Source: Emticicia aquatilis (GTDB taxonomy: Bacteria; Bacteroidota; Bacteroidia; Cytophagales; Spirosomataceae). Taken from it: a stretch of DNA of 64,000 bases. Below the pieces are notes generated by a model, which worked only from the letters and a program-made list of their open reading frames with translations, was not told where the DNA came from and made no database searches. Position numbers and translations under genes: made by a program. Shown piece after piece: positions 54,455 through 62,883 of the stretch (position 1 is the stretch's first letter; each line of letters begins with the position of its first letter). The stretch lies in assembly GCF_014644295.1 (NCBI RefSeq), contig NZ_BMKK01000001.1, forward strand, positions 124,001-188,000, given 5' to 3'.

Positions 54455-55618
54455 ATGAAAAACAAAAACACCATTATCGGAGCTGCATTTCTAATGGCCA
54501 CTTCTGCTATTGGTCCAGGTTTCCTGACTCAAACTACGGTTTTTACTCAGCAACTAACCGCCAGCTTTGGCTTCGTGATTTTTCTTTCAATTTTGTTGGA
54601 TATTGGTACACAACTCAACATTTGGCGAGTAGTTTCGGTCAGTAGAAAACCCGCCCAAGAGTTAGCCAACGAGCTTTTCTTTGGAATGGGATATTTGTTA
54701 GCGATTTTGATTGTTGTGGGTGGTTTGGCGTTTAATATCGGAAATGTAGCAGGTGCAGGCTTGGGCTTCGAGGTTCTTTTTGGAATTGATGTAAAAATCG
54801 GGGCGGTCATTAGTGCGGTGATTGCTATCGGTATTTTTATTTCGAAAGATGCAGGCAAAGTCATGGATAGTTTTACCAAGGTTTTGGGGTTCGTCATGAT
54901 TTTATTGATTCTCTACGTAGTTTTTGTATCGAATCCACCAATTTTTGAGGCAGTTCAACGTACGTTTATTCCTCAAAAATTTGATGCGTTGGCTACTGTT
55001 ACACTCGTGGGAGGTACAGTTGGTGGTTATATTACGTTTTCGGGAGTGCATCGCTTGATAGATGCTGGCATCAATGGAGAAGAAAATCTACCCGAAATCA
55101 ACCGCAGTGCTACAACTGGTATTTTAGTAACAGCCGTGGTCAGATATTTACTCTTCTTGGCTTCACTGGGCGTGGTTGTAGCGGGCTTTACCTTGAACAA
55201 AGACAACCCTCCAGCATCGGTTTTTCAGAGTGCGGCGGGCGAAATTGGCTATAAAATCTTTGGAGTAGTTATTTGGTGTGCGGCCATTACTTCAGTAGTT
55301 GGAGCGGCTTATACTTCGGTTTCTTTCTTGCGTACTTTTCACCCCAATTTCGAGAAATACAATCGACAAATCATTATCGGTTTTATTGTTTTTTCTACTA
55401 TTATCTTTGTTTTGGTCGGAAAACCTGTAAAAACGCTCGTTTTTGTTGGAATGCTCAACGGTTTTGTACTACCAATTGCATTGGCTATTATGTTGATTGC
55501 CAGTAGAAAATCCCGCTTGATGGGTAATTACAAACACTCATTAGTTTTACAGATAATTGGCTGGTTGGTAGTGGTAATTATGTCAGCGATGGTGATTTAC
55601 GGACTATTACCTCATTAG
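54455..55618 (+). CDS. Nramp-like membrane transporter lacking the canonical metal-binding motifs
   Basis: This 387-aa protein has about eleven hydrophobic helices and resembles the Nramp/LeuT-fold divalent metal transporters. At the TM1 position it has AIGPGFLTQTT instead of the DPGN that binds metal. I also see no MPH motif in the TM6 region (LVGGTVGGYITFSGVHRLID). The loss of both suggests another substrate, as in Nramp-related proteins outside the classic family (inference). Its 3' end overlaps the convergent DoxX-like gene by 41 bp. Confidence 0.75.
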   Translation: MKNKNTIIGAAFLMATSAIGPGFLTQTTVFTQQLTASFGFVIFLSILLDIGTQLNIWRVVSVSRKPAQELANELFFGMGYLLAILIVVGGLAFNIGNVAGAGLGFEVLFGIDVKIGAVISAVIAIGIFISKDAGKVMDSFTKVLGFVMILLILYVVFVSNPPIFEAVQRTFIPQKFDALATVTLVGGTVGGYITFSGVHRLIDAGINGEENLPEINRSATTGILVTAVVRYLLFLASLGVVVAGFTLNKDNPPASVFQSAAGEIGYKIFGVVIWCAAITSVVGAAYTSVSFLRTFHPNFEKYNRQIIIGFIVFSTIIFVLVGKPVKTLVFVGMLNGFVLPIALAIMLIASRKSRLMGNYKHSLVLQIIGWLVVVIMSAMVIYGLLPH

Positions 55619-56054
55619 TTTCTACCTTAGAAGTAGCTCTAAGAATTGTTAAAGCACTGGCTATTAATACCACATTTTTGATGATGTATTGGCCAGTAAG
55701 CGTCAGCACCAATGTATTTTGCCAAGTATCTTTTGGTAAGAAAAGTAACGGCAAAAATGTGGTAAACATCTGTAAAATAAATACTCCAAAAGCCACTTTT
55801 GTAAGGCTCGGTATCAACCACAAAACACCAATTACGCACTCAACGACACCCAAAAAGACCAAGAAATGCTCAATAGGCATCAAGGAGGCAATAGTTGCTT
55901 GGTGTAAATTAGTGACTAAACCTTCGGCAGGAGAAATATGAATAATTTTTAGGAACCCAAACCAAAAGAAAACTACAAATAAAGCGACACGATTCCACCA
56001 AATGATGTTAGAAGAAATAGAAAGCGGATTCAACTGTTTGTAATTACTTGCCAT
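55578..56054 (-). CDS. DoxX-like four-helix membrane protein
   Basis: I chose the ATG at 56054 (158 aa, MASNYKQLNPLSISSNIIWW). A longer frame to 56198 runs into the neighbouring barrel gene. Four hydrophobic helices are visible, with FFWFGFLKIIHISPAEGLV near residue 24 and VVECVIGVLWLIPSLTKVAF near 69, in the style of DoxX/DUF417 proteins. Function unknown, perhaps in redox or acid-stress physiology (family-level idea). The 3' end overlaps the Nramp-like gene by 41 bp. Confidence 0.75.
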   Translation of the reverse strand: MASNYKQLNPLSISSNIIWWNRVALFVVFFWFGFLKIIHISPAEGLVTNLHQATIASLMPIEHFLVFLGVVECVIGVLWLIPSLTKVAFGVFILQMFTTFLPLLFLPKDTWQNTLVLTLTGQYIIKNVVLIASALTILRATSKVETNEVIVRKSPSLT

Positions 56055-56133
56055 AAGATTAATGTGATTTTTTAGGCAAGTTATGGCGAGTTTTCGGGGC
56101 AATTTATGATTTTCGTCAAGTATTAAGGATTTT

Positions 56134-57213
56134 TCAGAATGCTTCCCCGATAGTTGCATAAAAATTTCCTTTACCATAAGGCGAAAGAGCATAATCAAGA
56201 CGAAGATTGAGGTGATTTTTTGTGGCGATTCTTAGCCCTGCCCCATAAGTAAACTTGGGTTTATTCAATCGTAAAAAACTATCTTCTTGACTCCCCAAAA
56301 ATGCCATCGAACCAAAAGCCACTGCTCCCAAACGTTTCCAAATCTCTTGTCTGATTTCTTGCTGAATTATCAGAGCATTTTTATCTCTAAAATATCCTTC
56401 AAAAATTCCACGCATCCGAGACTGTCCACCCAAATAAGCCAATTGATTGAAAGGAACATCGCCAATGTTAGCAGTAAACACATAATTACTGGCCAAAACT
56501 GTCTTCTTTCCCAAACTATTGTAATTAGCAATGTCGGCCGAAATCTTCGTAAAATTTCGGTTTCCTCCAAATACTCGACCAGAAGGAACAATGAAGGCTT
56601 CTCCAAAAACACCTTTTCTTGGATAAAAAACTTGGTCACGGGTATCTCGCAAAATACTCATTCCCAAACCCAACGTTCGGGATTTCTTACTTCCGTTTAT
56701 TCGCCCCGAAGCCAACTCTCCGCCTGCAACCGTTGATGTGACATTATAATTTTCAAAATTAAGCCTTAACCCTACATAGGTATTTGCATTAATCGCCCTC
56801 GATGCCAATAGCCTTACTCGCTCATAATCAGCATCATATTTTTCTTCGGCAACACGATTTTCACCGATTCCCGAATAGATATAATTATAGCGAAACCAGC
56901 CATTTTCTGACGAAAAATAGTATTTATTATTACGTGTAAAAATTTTGAATGGGAAGAAAATCAGAATTTGTTTATTCTGGGTATAAGTAGCCCCAAACGA
57001 AATCTGGGAAGGCTTTGCTCCGATAGAATCTCTCGAAAAACCAAAAGTAGCTACACCGCCTACTCCTCCACCAAAACGAGTTTCGGGTAGCCTAAATACA
57101 ACTGGCAAAGCAATAATACTTTTATTTCTTAATAGTTTCTTTCGGGTGGAATCTTGTGCAGAAATAGTATGAATAAAACTCAATAATATAAAAAACAAAA
57201 TGTAATACTTCAT
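56134..57213 (-). CDS. BamA/TamA-family outer-membrane beta-barrel
   Basis: I chose the ATG at 57213 (359 aa, MKYYILFFILLSFIHTISAQ, a signal peptide). The chain is the barrel part of the Omp85 superfamily without POTRA domains. It has GGGVGGVATFGFSRD-type opening strands, RDTRDQVFYPRKGVFGEAF near residue 190, the LGGQSRMRGIFEGYFRDKNA segment (with the conserved RG in loop 6) near 261, and a C-terminal strand ending GEAF. It could insert or export a lipid or protein. Role unknown. Confidence 0.88.
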   Translation of the reverse strand: MKYYILFFILLSFIHTISAQDSTRKKLLRNKSIIALPVVFRLPETRFGGGVGGVATFGFSRDSIGAKPSQISFGATYTQNKQILIFFPFKIFTRNNKYYFSSENGWFRYNYIYSGIGENRVAEEKYDADYERVRLLASRAINANTYVGLRLNFENYNVTSTVAGGELASGRINGSKKSRTLGLGMSILRDTRDQVFYPRKGVFGEAFIVPSGRVFGGNRNFTKISADIANYNSLGKKTVLASNYVFTANIGDVPFNQLAYLGGQSRMRGIFEGYFRDKNALIIQQEIRQEIWKRLGAVAFGSMAFLGSQEDSFLRLNKPKFTYGAGLRIATKNHLNLRLDYALSPYGKGNFYATIGEAF

Positions 57214-57341
57214 GTTTGGAGGTCGAATTATCAATAAATCAATAACTCATTTACGTTTAAAAGTTGAATATAGACTTTTATCTTCTTCCAACTAAAAACG
57301 AATTTCAGCATGATTTGTTTCGGCACTACCTTCATTCTAAC

Positions 57342-58073
57342 CTATATCGAATTTTTCTTTGGTGTTGTACCAACAAACTCCTTCAAATAAAAAGGCTCAA
57401 AATCGGCAACATTTTCAAATTGTTGTTGCTCAAAGGCACCATTGGCTAATGCACCAATACTTTTGGCCGATGGATAAATAGTGTGGTTCAAGAAAACAGC
57501 GTTCGGATTTGCTCCCAAAGTAGTTCGGCATTTTTCGGCACCATCACCAAAAAAGATTATTTGATGCTTTTCGAGTAAATCCGCAAACGAAGTTTCGTCA
57601 ATGATTTTGGCTTGTGTTGGCTCTATAACTTCAAGTGAATCAGCCTTATAAACAGCACAATAAACCTCCATCCGTCGAGCATCAAGCATCGGGCAAAGGA
57701 GATTTACGATTGAAGATTGAAGATTGGTTACTGGATTTTGAGCATCTGATTTCAAATCAAAAATCGAAAAAGCCATTGCCTCCAACGTATTGATAGCAAT
57801 CAAAGGTTTTTCGAGGGTGAAACACAACCCTTTTGCCGTAGAAACACCAATTCGTAGCCCCGTGTAAGAACCTGGGCCTTTTGCAACGGCGATGGCATCA
57901 ACCTCTTGGAGTTTCAAACTGGCGGTTTTTACTACATGCTCTATGAGCGTAGTGAGCATGCCTGAAGAAGATTTTTCATTATATAGTTCACTGACAGAAA
58001 GCAACTTACCATCTTGATGAATGGCAGCCGAACAAGCCTTCGTAGAAGTTTCGATACTGAGAATAATGGGCAT
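57342..58073 (-). CDS. tsaB: tRNA threonylcarbamoyladenosine biosynthesis protein TsaB
   Basis: I chose the ATG at 58073 (243 aa, MPIILSIETSTKACSAAI); an upstream extension runs through a tandem repeat. It belongs to the ASKHA fold, with IETSTKACS at the N-terminus and AVAKGPGSYTGLRIGVSTAK near residue 63. TsaB is the partner of TsaD in t6A37 formation on tRNAs reading ANN codons. The C-terminal part holds DARRMEVYCAVY. It is essential in most bacteria. Confidence 0.95.
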   Translation of the reverse strand: MPIILSIETSTKACSAAIHQDGKLLSVSELYNEKSSSGMLTTLIEHVVKTASLKLQEVDAIAVAKGPGSYTGLRIGVSTAKGLCFTLEKPLIAINTLEAMAFSIFDLKSDAQNPVTNLQSSIVNLLCPMLDARRMEVYCAVYKADSLEVIEPTQAKIIDETSFADLLEKHQIIFFGDGAEKCRTTLGANPNAVFLNHTIYPSAKSIGALANGAFEQQQFENVADFEPFYLKEFVGTTPKKNSI

Positions 58074-58083
58074 TATCAAAAAA

Positions 58084-58138
58084 TGTAGAATGTAGAATGT
58101 AGAATGTAGAATGATGTCAAGACTCATACTACATTCTA
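58084..58138. repeat. Four TGTAGAA tandem copies with an inverted partner
   Basis: TGTAGAA is repeated four times at 58084-58111, and TACATTCTA at 58130-58138 is the inverse of its junction word. The element lies between the tsaB start and the ABC permease stop. A CCCCTTTAGGGGTTAGGGG hairpin follows near 58162-58182. Confidence 0.75.
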
Positions 58139-58187
58139 TCGCCCAAAATTACTCAATATTTTTGTTCCCCTTTAGGGGTTAGGGGTT

Positions 58188-59432
58188 TTATTTACTCCTA
58201 ATCGCAATTACGGGGTCCAGGCGAGCAGCTTGCCAAGCGGGGATAATTCCAGAAATTACCCCTATCAAACTTGCAATGATGATTCCAAAAACGATATTCC
58301 CCGAACTAAGTACAATGTCAAGTGTTCCGAGTGGTAAGAAACTTAATAGGTACACTAACAAGATTCCGAAGAAACCACCGATAAGGCATAAAAAGACCGA
58401 TTCGAATAAAAACTGAAAGAGTATAAAGAAGTTTTTGGCACCCAATGATTTCTGAATACCGATAATATTAGTACGCTCTTTTACGGAGACAAACATAATG
58501 TTGGCAATTCCGAAACCACCAATTAGCAACGAAAACAATCCAATAAAGAAACCACTCGTACGAATCGTTCCAAATAACTGGCCAAGAGCTGCTGCGGCTG
58601 CTTCAGGTCGATTAAGAGCAAAACTATCTTCTTGCGATGGGCGTAAACCTCGTTTCGTACGCATCAAGCCTGTTGTTTCACCTTCTAATTCAAAAAGTCC
58701 TTCATCATTATCAAAACCTTTCAGCACAATATCTCCGTATGGTTCACCAGAAGAGAAAATACGTTTGTGTGACAAAAACGGGATAAATACTTTTTGGTCA
58801 GGTTCGCCACCAAAATCGGCAATTTGCTTCCCTTTTCGTTCCTGCACGCCAATAACTGTAATATTTTGCCCTTTCATCTTAAAAGTCTGCCCGATTGGGT
58901 CAGAATCTGGAAAAAGAGCATCAGCAATATCTGCACCCAGAATCCCAACATTTCTACCTGATTCAACTTCTTGCGGAGCAAAATAACGACCATTGACAAT
59001 CGGAACCTCGGTGATTTCAGTAAAATCGTAAGTAATTCCTTGGCACAGAGCCTCAATACTGTTGTTTCCTTTTTTGCACGAAACCCCACCCGCAAAATCC
59101 ATCATCGCTACGGCTTGGGCATTTTCAAGATTATCTTTCAAATATTTGAATTCGTCGTATTTAGGTTCGGGACGACGAAAATATTTCCACCACGGATAAT
59201 CGCCTCCACCAAAAAACCATGGCCATTTCTGTACGTAAATTACATTCGTACCAATCGAACTCAAACTTCCCTTAATATTCGATTCGAGCGAATCCACCAT
59301 CGTATAAACCCCAATAATTGAGAAAATACCGACCGTTACGCCCAAAAGGGACAAAACTGTACGCAAAAGATTTTCTCGTAGGGCATTCATCGCAAAACGA
59401 AAACTCTCGAATATTAGTAGGAATACTTTCAT
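58188..59432 (-). CDS. MacB-like ABC transporter permease
   Basis: This 414-aa protein has four helices in the MacB/FtsX arrangement: TM1 near residues 22-45 (LRTVLSLLGVTVGIFSIIGV), a large periplasmic domain (about 46-285), then three C-terminal helices with FSLLIGGFGIANIMFVSVKE, RTNIIGIQKSLGAKNFFIL and a final GVISGIIPAWQAARLDPVIA. No ATPase gene is adjacent. It may work in a lipoprotein- or antibiotic-export type mechanotransmission system. The substrate is unknown. Confidence 0.93.
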   Translation of the reverse strand: MKVFLLIFESFRFAMNALRENLLRTVLSLLGVTVGIFSIIGVYTMVDSLESNIKGSLSSIGTNVIYVQKWPWFFGGGDYPWWKYFRRPEPKYDEFKYLKDNLENAQAVAMMDFAGGVSCKKGNNSIEALCQGITYDFTEITEVPIVNGRYFAPQEVESGRNVGILGADIADALFPDSDPIGQTFKMKGQNITVIGVQERKGKQIADFGGEPDQKVFIPFLSHKRIFSSGEPYGDIVLKGFDNDEGLFELEGETTGLMRTKRGLRPSQEDSFALNRPEAAAAALGQLFGTIRTSGFFIGLFSLLIGGFGIANIMFVSVKERTNIIGIQKSLGAKNFFILFQFLFESVFLCLIGGFFGILLVYLLSFLPLGTLDIVLSSGNIVFGIIIASLIGVISGIIPAWQAARLDPVIAIRSK

Positions 59433-59561
59433 ATTTTCTCGCCCCGCAGGACAGTTTTTTTGAATTAATAATTTTACGAAAATAGGTCTGTGAAATTACT
59501 TTCGGAAATGAATTTCGTCAATCAGTAGTTTTTAGTAAATTAACGGCAAATTTCAAGGATA

Positions 59562-59637
59562 TGTGGGGCGAATCTCCAAATTCGCTTTGTTAAGTTGTCA
59601 CATATTTAAAACAGCGAACTGGGAAGTTCGCCCCACA
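59562..59637. repeat. Inverted repeat (TGTGGGGCGAA) upstream of ggt
   Basis: Arms 59562-59572 and 59627-59637 are perfect inverted copies, with inner partial pairing AATTCGCT/AGCGAACT. It lies 17 bp before the ggt start, in the divergent region with the ABC permease. Confidence 0.7.
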
Positions 59638-59653
59638 GAAAACATCAATAAAC

Positions 59654-61441
59654 ATGAAGAAAAACCTTTCCCTTCTTACTCTTTTTTTAGTTTTTTTTGC
59701 TATTGCGTGTACAAATAAGCCTGTTCAAACGACTGATGGCACATCGAGCAAATCAAAAGACTTATTTGTACTTTTTGAAGAAGACCCTAATCAAAAAGCA
59801 TTTTTCTCCGACCGTAAAGGTGTAATCGGTCAAAACGGAATGGTAGCATCTGCTCACCCAGAAGCCTCGAAAGTAGGTGTAGAAATCATGAAAATGGGCG
59901 GAAATGCCATTGATGCGGCTGTCGCTACGCACTTTGCATTGGCCGTTGTGTTTCCGTTCGCAGGCAACTTAGGCGGCGGCGGCTTTGCAGTTATCAGAGA
60001 TAAAAATGGCAAAGCATATACGCTTGATTTCAGAGAAAAAGCACCACTCAAAGCTAACCGAGATATGTATCTCGATGCTAAAGGCGATGTGATTCAAGGT
60101 TTAAGTTTGCTTGGACATTTGGCAAGCGGCGTACCAGGGGCAGTTGACGGCATGGTAGAAATACACAAAAAATTCGGAAAATTATCGTGGGAAAAAGTTG
60201 TGCAGCCAGCCATTGACTTAGCTGAAAAAGGTGTAATTCTAACCGACCGTGAAGCATTGGGGCTAAATAATAATAAACAAACCTTCAAGAAAGTCAATGG
60301 TGAAAACACACCTTACTTTATGAACCCAGAAAACCGTGATTGGGTGAAAGGAGATGTGTTAATCCAAAAAGATTTAGGAAAAACACTTCGCATTATTCAA
60401 CAAAAAGGTCGTAGCGGTTTTTATGAAGGCGAAGTAGCCGATTTACTGGTCAATGAAATGAAAAAAGGTGGTGGCATTATTTCGCACGAAGACCTTAAAA
60501 AATATCATTCAGCTTGGCGTGAACCAATCGTGGCTGATTATAAAAACTACAAAATCATCACGATGCCACCATCTTCGAGTGGTGGGGTAGCTTTGGTACA
60601 GTTACTAAGAAGTGTCGAGCAATATCCGCTCCGTAAGTGGGGCTTTAATTCCGACTCAACCGTACAAGTAATGATTGAGGCAGAACGCCGTGTTTATGCC
60701 GACCGTGCCAAATGGATGGGCGATATGGATTTCGTGAAAGTACCCATGAAAGAATTGATGAGTCGTGAATATCTGAAAAAACGCTGGTCTGATTTCAATT
60801 TTGCTAAAGCAACCGATAGTAAATCAATTGATGGTGGTACAATTCCAGGGTATGAATCAAACGAAACAACGCACTACTCGGTAGTTGATAAAGAAGGCAA
60901 TGCAGTTTCGATAACAACAACGCTTAACGGTGGCTATGGTAGTAAAGTTGTTGTTTCGGGAGGTGGATTTTTGATGAATAACGAAATGGATGATTTTAGC
61001 ATTAAAGCTGGAGTACCAAATATGTTTGGATTATTGGGGAATAAAGCCAATGAAATTCAACCCGAAAAACGTATGCTTTCGTCAATGACACCAACGATTG
61101 TAGAAAAAGACGGAAAGTTTTTGATGGCCGTTGGAACGCCTGGTGGCTCAACAATCATCACATCGGTTTACCAAACTATTTTGAATGTAATCGAACACGG
61201 AATGACAATGCAGCAAGCAGTAAATGCCCTTAAATTTCATCACCAATGGTTGCCCGACCGAACAGTTTATGAAGCAAACGCTTTTAGCGAAAAAACATTA
61301 AATGCCTTAAAATCAAGAGGATACATCATTGACGCCCAAAAAGGCACACTCGGAAGAATGGACTGCATCATGCTGCGTCCAGATGGCACACTCGAAGGTG
61401 CATCTGACCCTCGTGCCGATAATACAAGCGTGGGATACTGA
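59654..61441 (+). CDS. ggt: Gamma-glutamyltransferase, lipoprotein
   Basis: This 595-aa protein has a lipoprotein signal with FFAIACTNK (Cys near residue 19), so it is membrane-anchored and exported. The nucleophile is Thr405 in ETTHYSVVDKEG, exposed by self-cleavage into two subunits. GNLGGGGFAVIRD near 105 and STIIT near 497 also fit the family. It transfers or hydrolyses the gamma-glutamyl group of glutathione and related compounds. It is a single gene, flanked by inverted repeats on both sides. Confidence 0.95.
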   Translation: MKKNLSLLTLFLVFFAIACTNKPVQTTDGTSSKSKDLFVLFEEDPNQKAFFSDRKGVIGQNGMVASAHPEASKVGVEIMKMGGNAIDAAVATHFALAVVFPFAGNLGGGGFAVIRDKNGKAYTLDFREKAPLKANRDMYLDAKGDVIQGLSLLGHLASGVPGAVDGMVEIHKKFGKLSWEKVVQPAIDLAEKGVILTDREALGLNNNKQTFKKVNGENTPYFMNPENRDWVKGDVLIQKDLGKTLRIIQQKGRSGFYEGEVADLLVNEMKKGGGIISHEDLKKYHSAWREPIVADYKNYKIITMPPSSSGGVALVQLLRSVEQYPLRKWGFNSDSTVQVMIEAERRVYADRAKWMGDMDFVKVPMKELMSREYLKKRWSDFNFAKATDSKSIDGGTIPGYESNETTHYSVVDKEGNAVSITTTLNGGYGSKVVVSGGGFLMNNEMDDFSIKAGVPNMFGLLGNKANEIQPEKRMLSSMTPTIVEKDGKFLMAVGTPGGSTIITSVYQTILNVIEHGMTMQQAVNALKFHHQWLPDRTVYEANAFSEKTLNALKSRGYIIDAQKGTLGRMDCIMLRPDGTLEGASDPRADNTSVGY

Positions 61442-61456
61442 AAAAGTGCTGAGCTT

Positions 61457-61546
61457 TGAATTCTGAGTTCTGAGTTATTTGCTATCTGATTTTTTAACTC
61501 AGAACTCTAAACCGCACGGGCGGCCCCGTCAGAATTCAGAACTCTA
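61457..61546. repeat. Intergenic inverted repeat (TTCTGAGTT family), copy 2
   Basis: GAGTTCTGAGTTA at 61465-61477 is perfectly inverted at 61495-61507. CGGCCCCGTCAGA at 61521-61533 is the inverse of 14043-14055. The element overlaps the last codon of the 42-aa gene. Confidence 0.75.
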
Positions 61547-61672
61547 TTTAAGAATTCCCTTCGCAATCAAATACGGGATTATTAGCCAAAGTAAGCCTTT
61601 TATCAAAAAAAACAGAAAACCAGCCCACCCGAGCCGCTTAAACCATTGCTTAAATTTCGACTGTTCTTCCAT
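61544..61672 (-). CDS. 42-aa small membrane protein
   Basis: The ATG is at 61672 and the TAG at 61544-61546. The product starts MEEQSKFKQWFKRLGWAGF and then has one hydrophobic helix, LFFLIKGLLWLIIPYLI, ending KGILK. It fits a pattern of short WFKR..GFLFFLIKG membrane proteins I recall from Bacteroidota. Function is unknown. It is monocistronic, between ggt and the CPBP gene, and is easily missed. Confidence 0.7.
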   Translation of the reverse strand: MEEQSKFKQWFKRLGWAGFLFFLIKGLLWLIIPYLIAKGILK

Positions 61673-61768
61673 TCAAATTCTCTTTTACTCAACCACTAAA
61701 CTCTCCGCTTTTTCTGCTTAAATTTCATTTATAGCACTGTGGATAATCGTCAGTTGACCGTTGATTAA

Positions 61769-62695
61769 TTAGTTTTCTTGCTTCTGTTGAAGCATATAAT
61801 TCTTCAACAAAAACATCAGTCCAATAGTTGCAATCAACGAAAAACCTACAATTGGCATCGGCACATCATCCATGCTTTCCAAATCCGTTTTCACGATTCC
61901 GATATTATGCAAATACATAATCGTTACGGCCAAACCATTATTAAAAATGTGGGCAAAAATCGGCACACGAATATTTCCTGTCCATAAATAAAAATAGCCA
62001 AACAAAACACCCAGCATCATGCGGGGTAAAATACCATAAAATTGAAAGTGAATAACCGCAAAAATGAAAGCTGACACCCAAATCGCAATGTGTGGATTGC
62101 CCGTTCCGAGCAACAATTTTCGCATAATTAAGCCTCTAAAAATCAATTCCTCTCCTACTCCAGCAATCACGGCAATCACCAAAAATGCCAACAGAAACTG
62201 CCAAAATGAAGTGAAATCTGTAAAAAATTTAGTTGTCTCGGCCAATTTATCTTCCATTCCTTTCAGTAATGCCTCTAAGCCTTTCATTGATTCAGGAAAC
62301 GCAATACCTTGATTGATTTCTTGCAACCAACCATTGAAACCCATAAAAGCCATTTGGATTAAAACTATCATTCCGAAAACAGGTAAGGCAGGCACTTTAT
62401 TAAAGTCGAGGTCTTTCCAAGATTTTTTCTCAATATTCTTCCAATATAGCCAAGCCGTACCAACAAAACCCATAAACGAACCTAAACCCTGCCCCAGAAT
62501 CATTCCGAGCCACGCATTGGGTAGTTTAGAGAAGTCGCCATCGCTATTCATGAAATCAGTCAACGAGGCTCCAGCGGCCATCATCACCAAAATCTGAATC
62601 ACACTACCTAAAAACAAAAAACCTATCAAAAATAGGCCAATGATAATCAGAAGCGACGAAGCTGCGGGGTTTTCACGAGAATCGGTAAGTTTCAT
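61769..62695 (-). CDS. CPBP-family intramembrane metalloprotease
   Basis: This 308-aa protein has about eight hydrophobic helices. It has the CPBP (Abi) motif EELIFRG near residue 186 and a second Glu/His-containing segment with FAVIHFQFYGILPRM near 215 and HIFNNGLAV near 251. The family cleaves prenylated or membrane proteins, or acts in bacteriocin self-immunity. The target is unknown. It is a single gene. Confidence 0.9.
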   Translation of the reverse strand: MKLTDSRENPAASSLLIIIGLFLIGFLFLGSVIQILVMMAAGASLTDFMNSDGDFSKLPNAWLGMILGQGLGSFMGFVGTAWLYWKNIEKKSWKDLDFNKVPALPVFGMIVLIQMAFMGFNGWLQEINQGIAFPESMKGLEALLKGMEDKLAETTKFFTDFTSFWQFLLAFLVIAVIAGVGEELIFRGLIMRKLLLGTGNPHIAIWVSAFIFAVIHFQFYGILPRMMLGVLFGYFYLWTGNIRVPIFAHIFNNGLAVTIMYLHNIGIVKTDLESMDDVPMPIVGFSLIATIGLMFLLKNYMLQQKQEN

Positions 62696-62810
62696 AAGTT
62701 TTTTCGTAATTTTGTGGTAAAAATATTCAGTATTTCCTGCATTAGCAATGTTTAGGCCGTTTTTGGCTGTCCGAAAGGAATTATTAGCGTTTTTTTATAG
62801 TTAAGTTTTT

Positions 62811-62875
62811 GTAGGACAGGTTTCCAACCTGTCGATTCGTAGTTTAAAGAAAAACAGGTTACAAACCTGTTCTAC
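62811..62875. repeat. Double palindromic repeat before the dus gene
   Basis: GTAGGACAGGTTT (62811-62823) is inverted at 62863-62875 with one mismatch, and each arm is itself palindromic (AGGTTTCCAACCT). It lies 8 bp before the start at 62884. It may be a dispersed repeat affecting the leader. Confidence 0.7.
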
Positions 62876-62883
62876 ATGAGAAT

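Noticed and set aside
55578-56198. Longer version of the DoxX-like protein
   Set aside because: The extra 48 N-terminal residues overlap the barrel gene and lack membrane-protein character; MASNYKQLN at 56054 is better.
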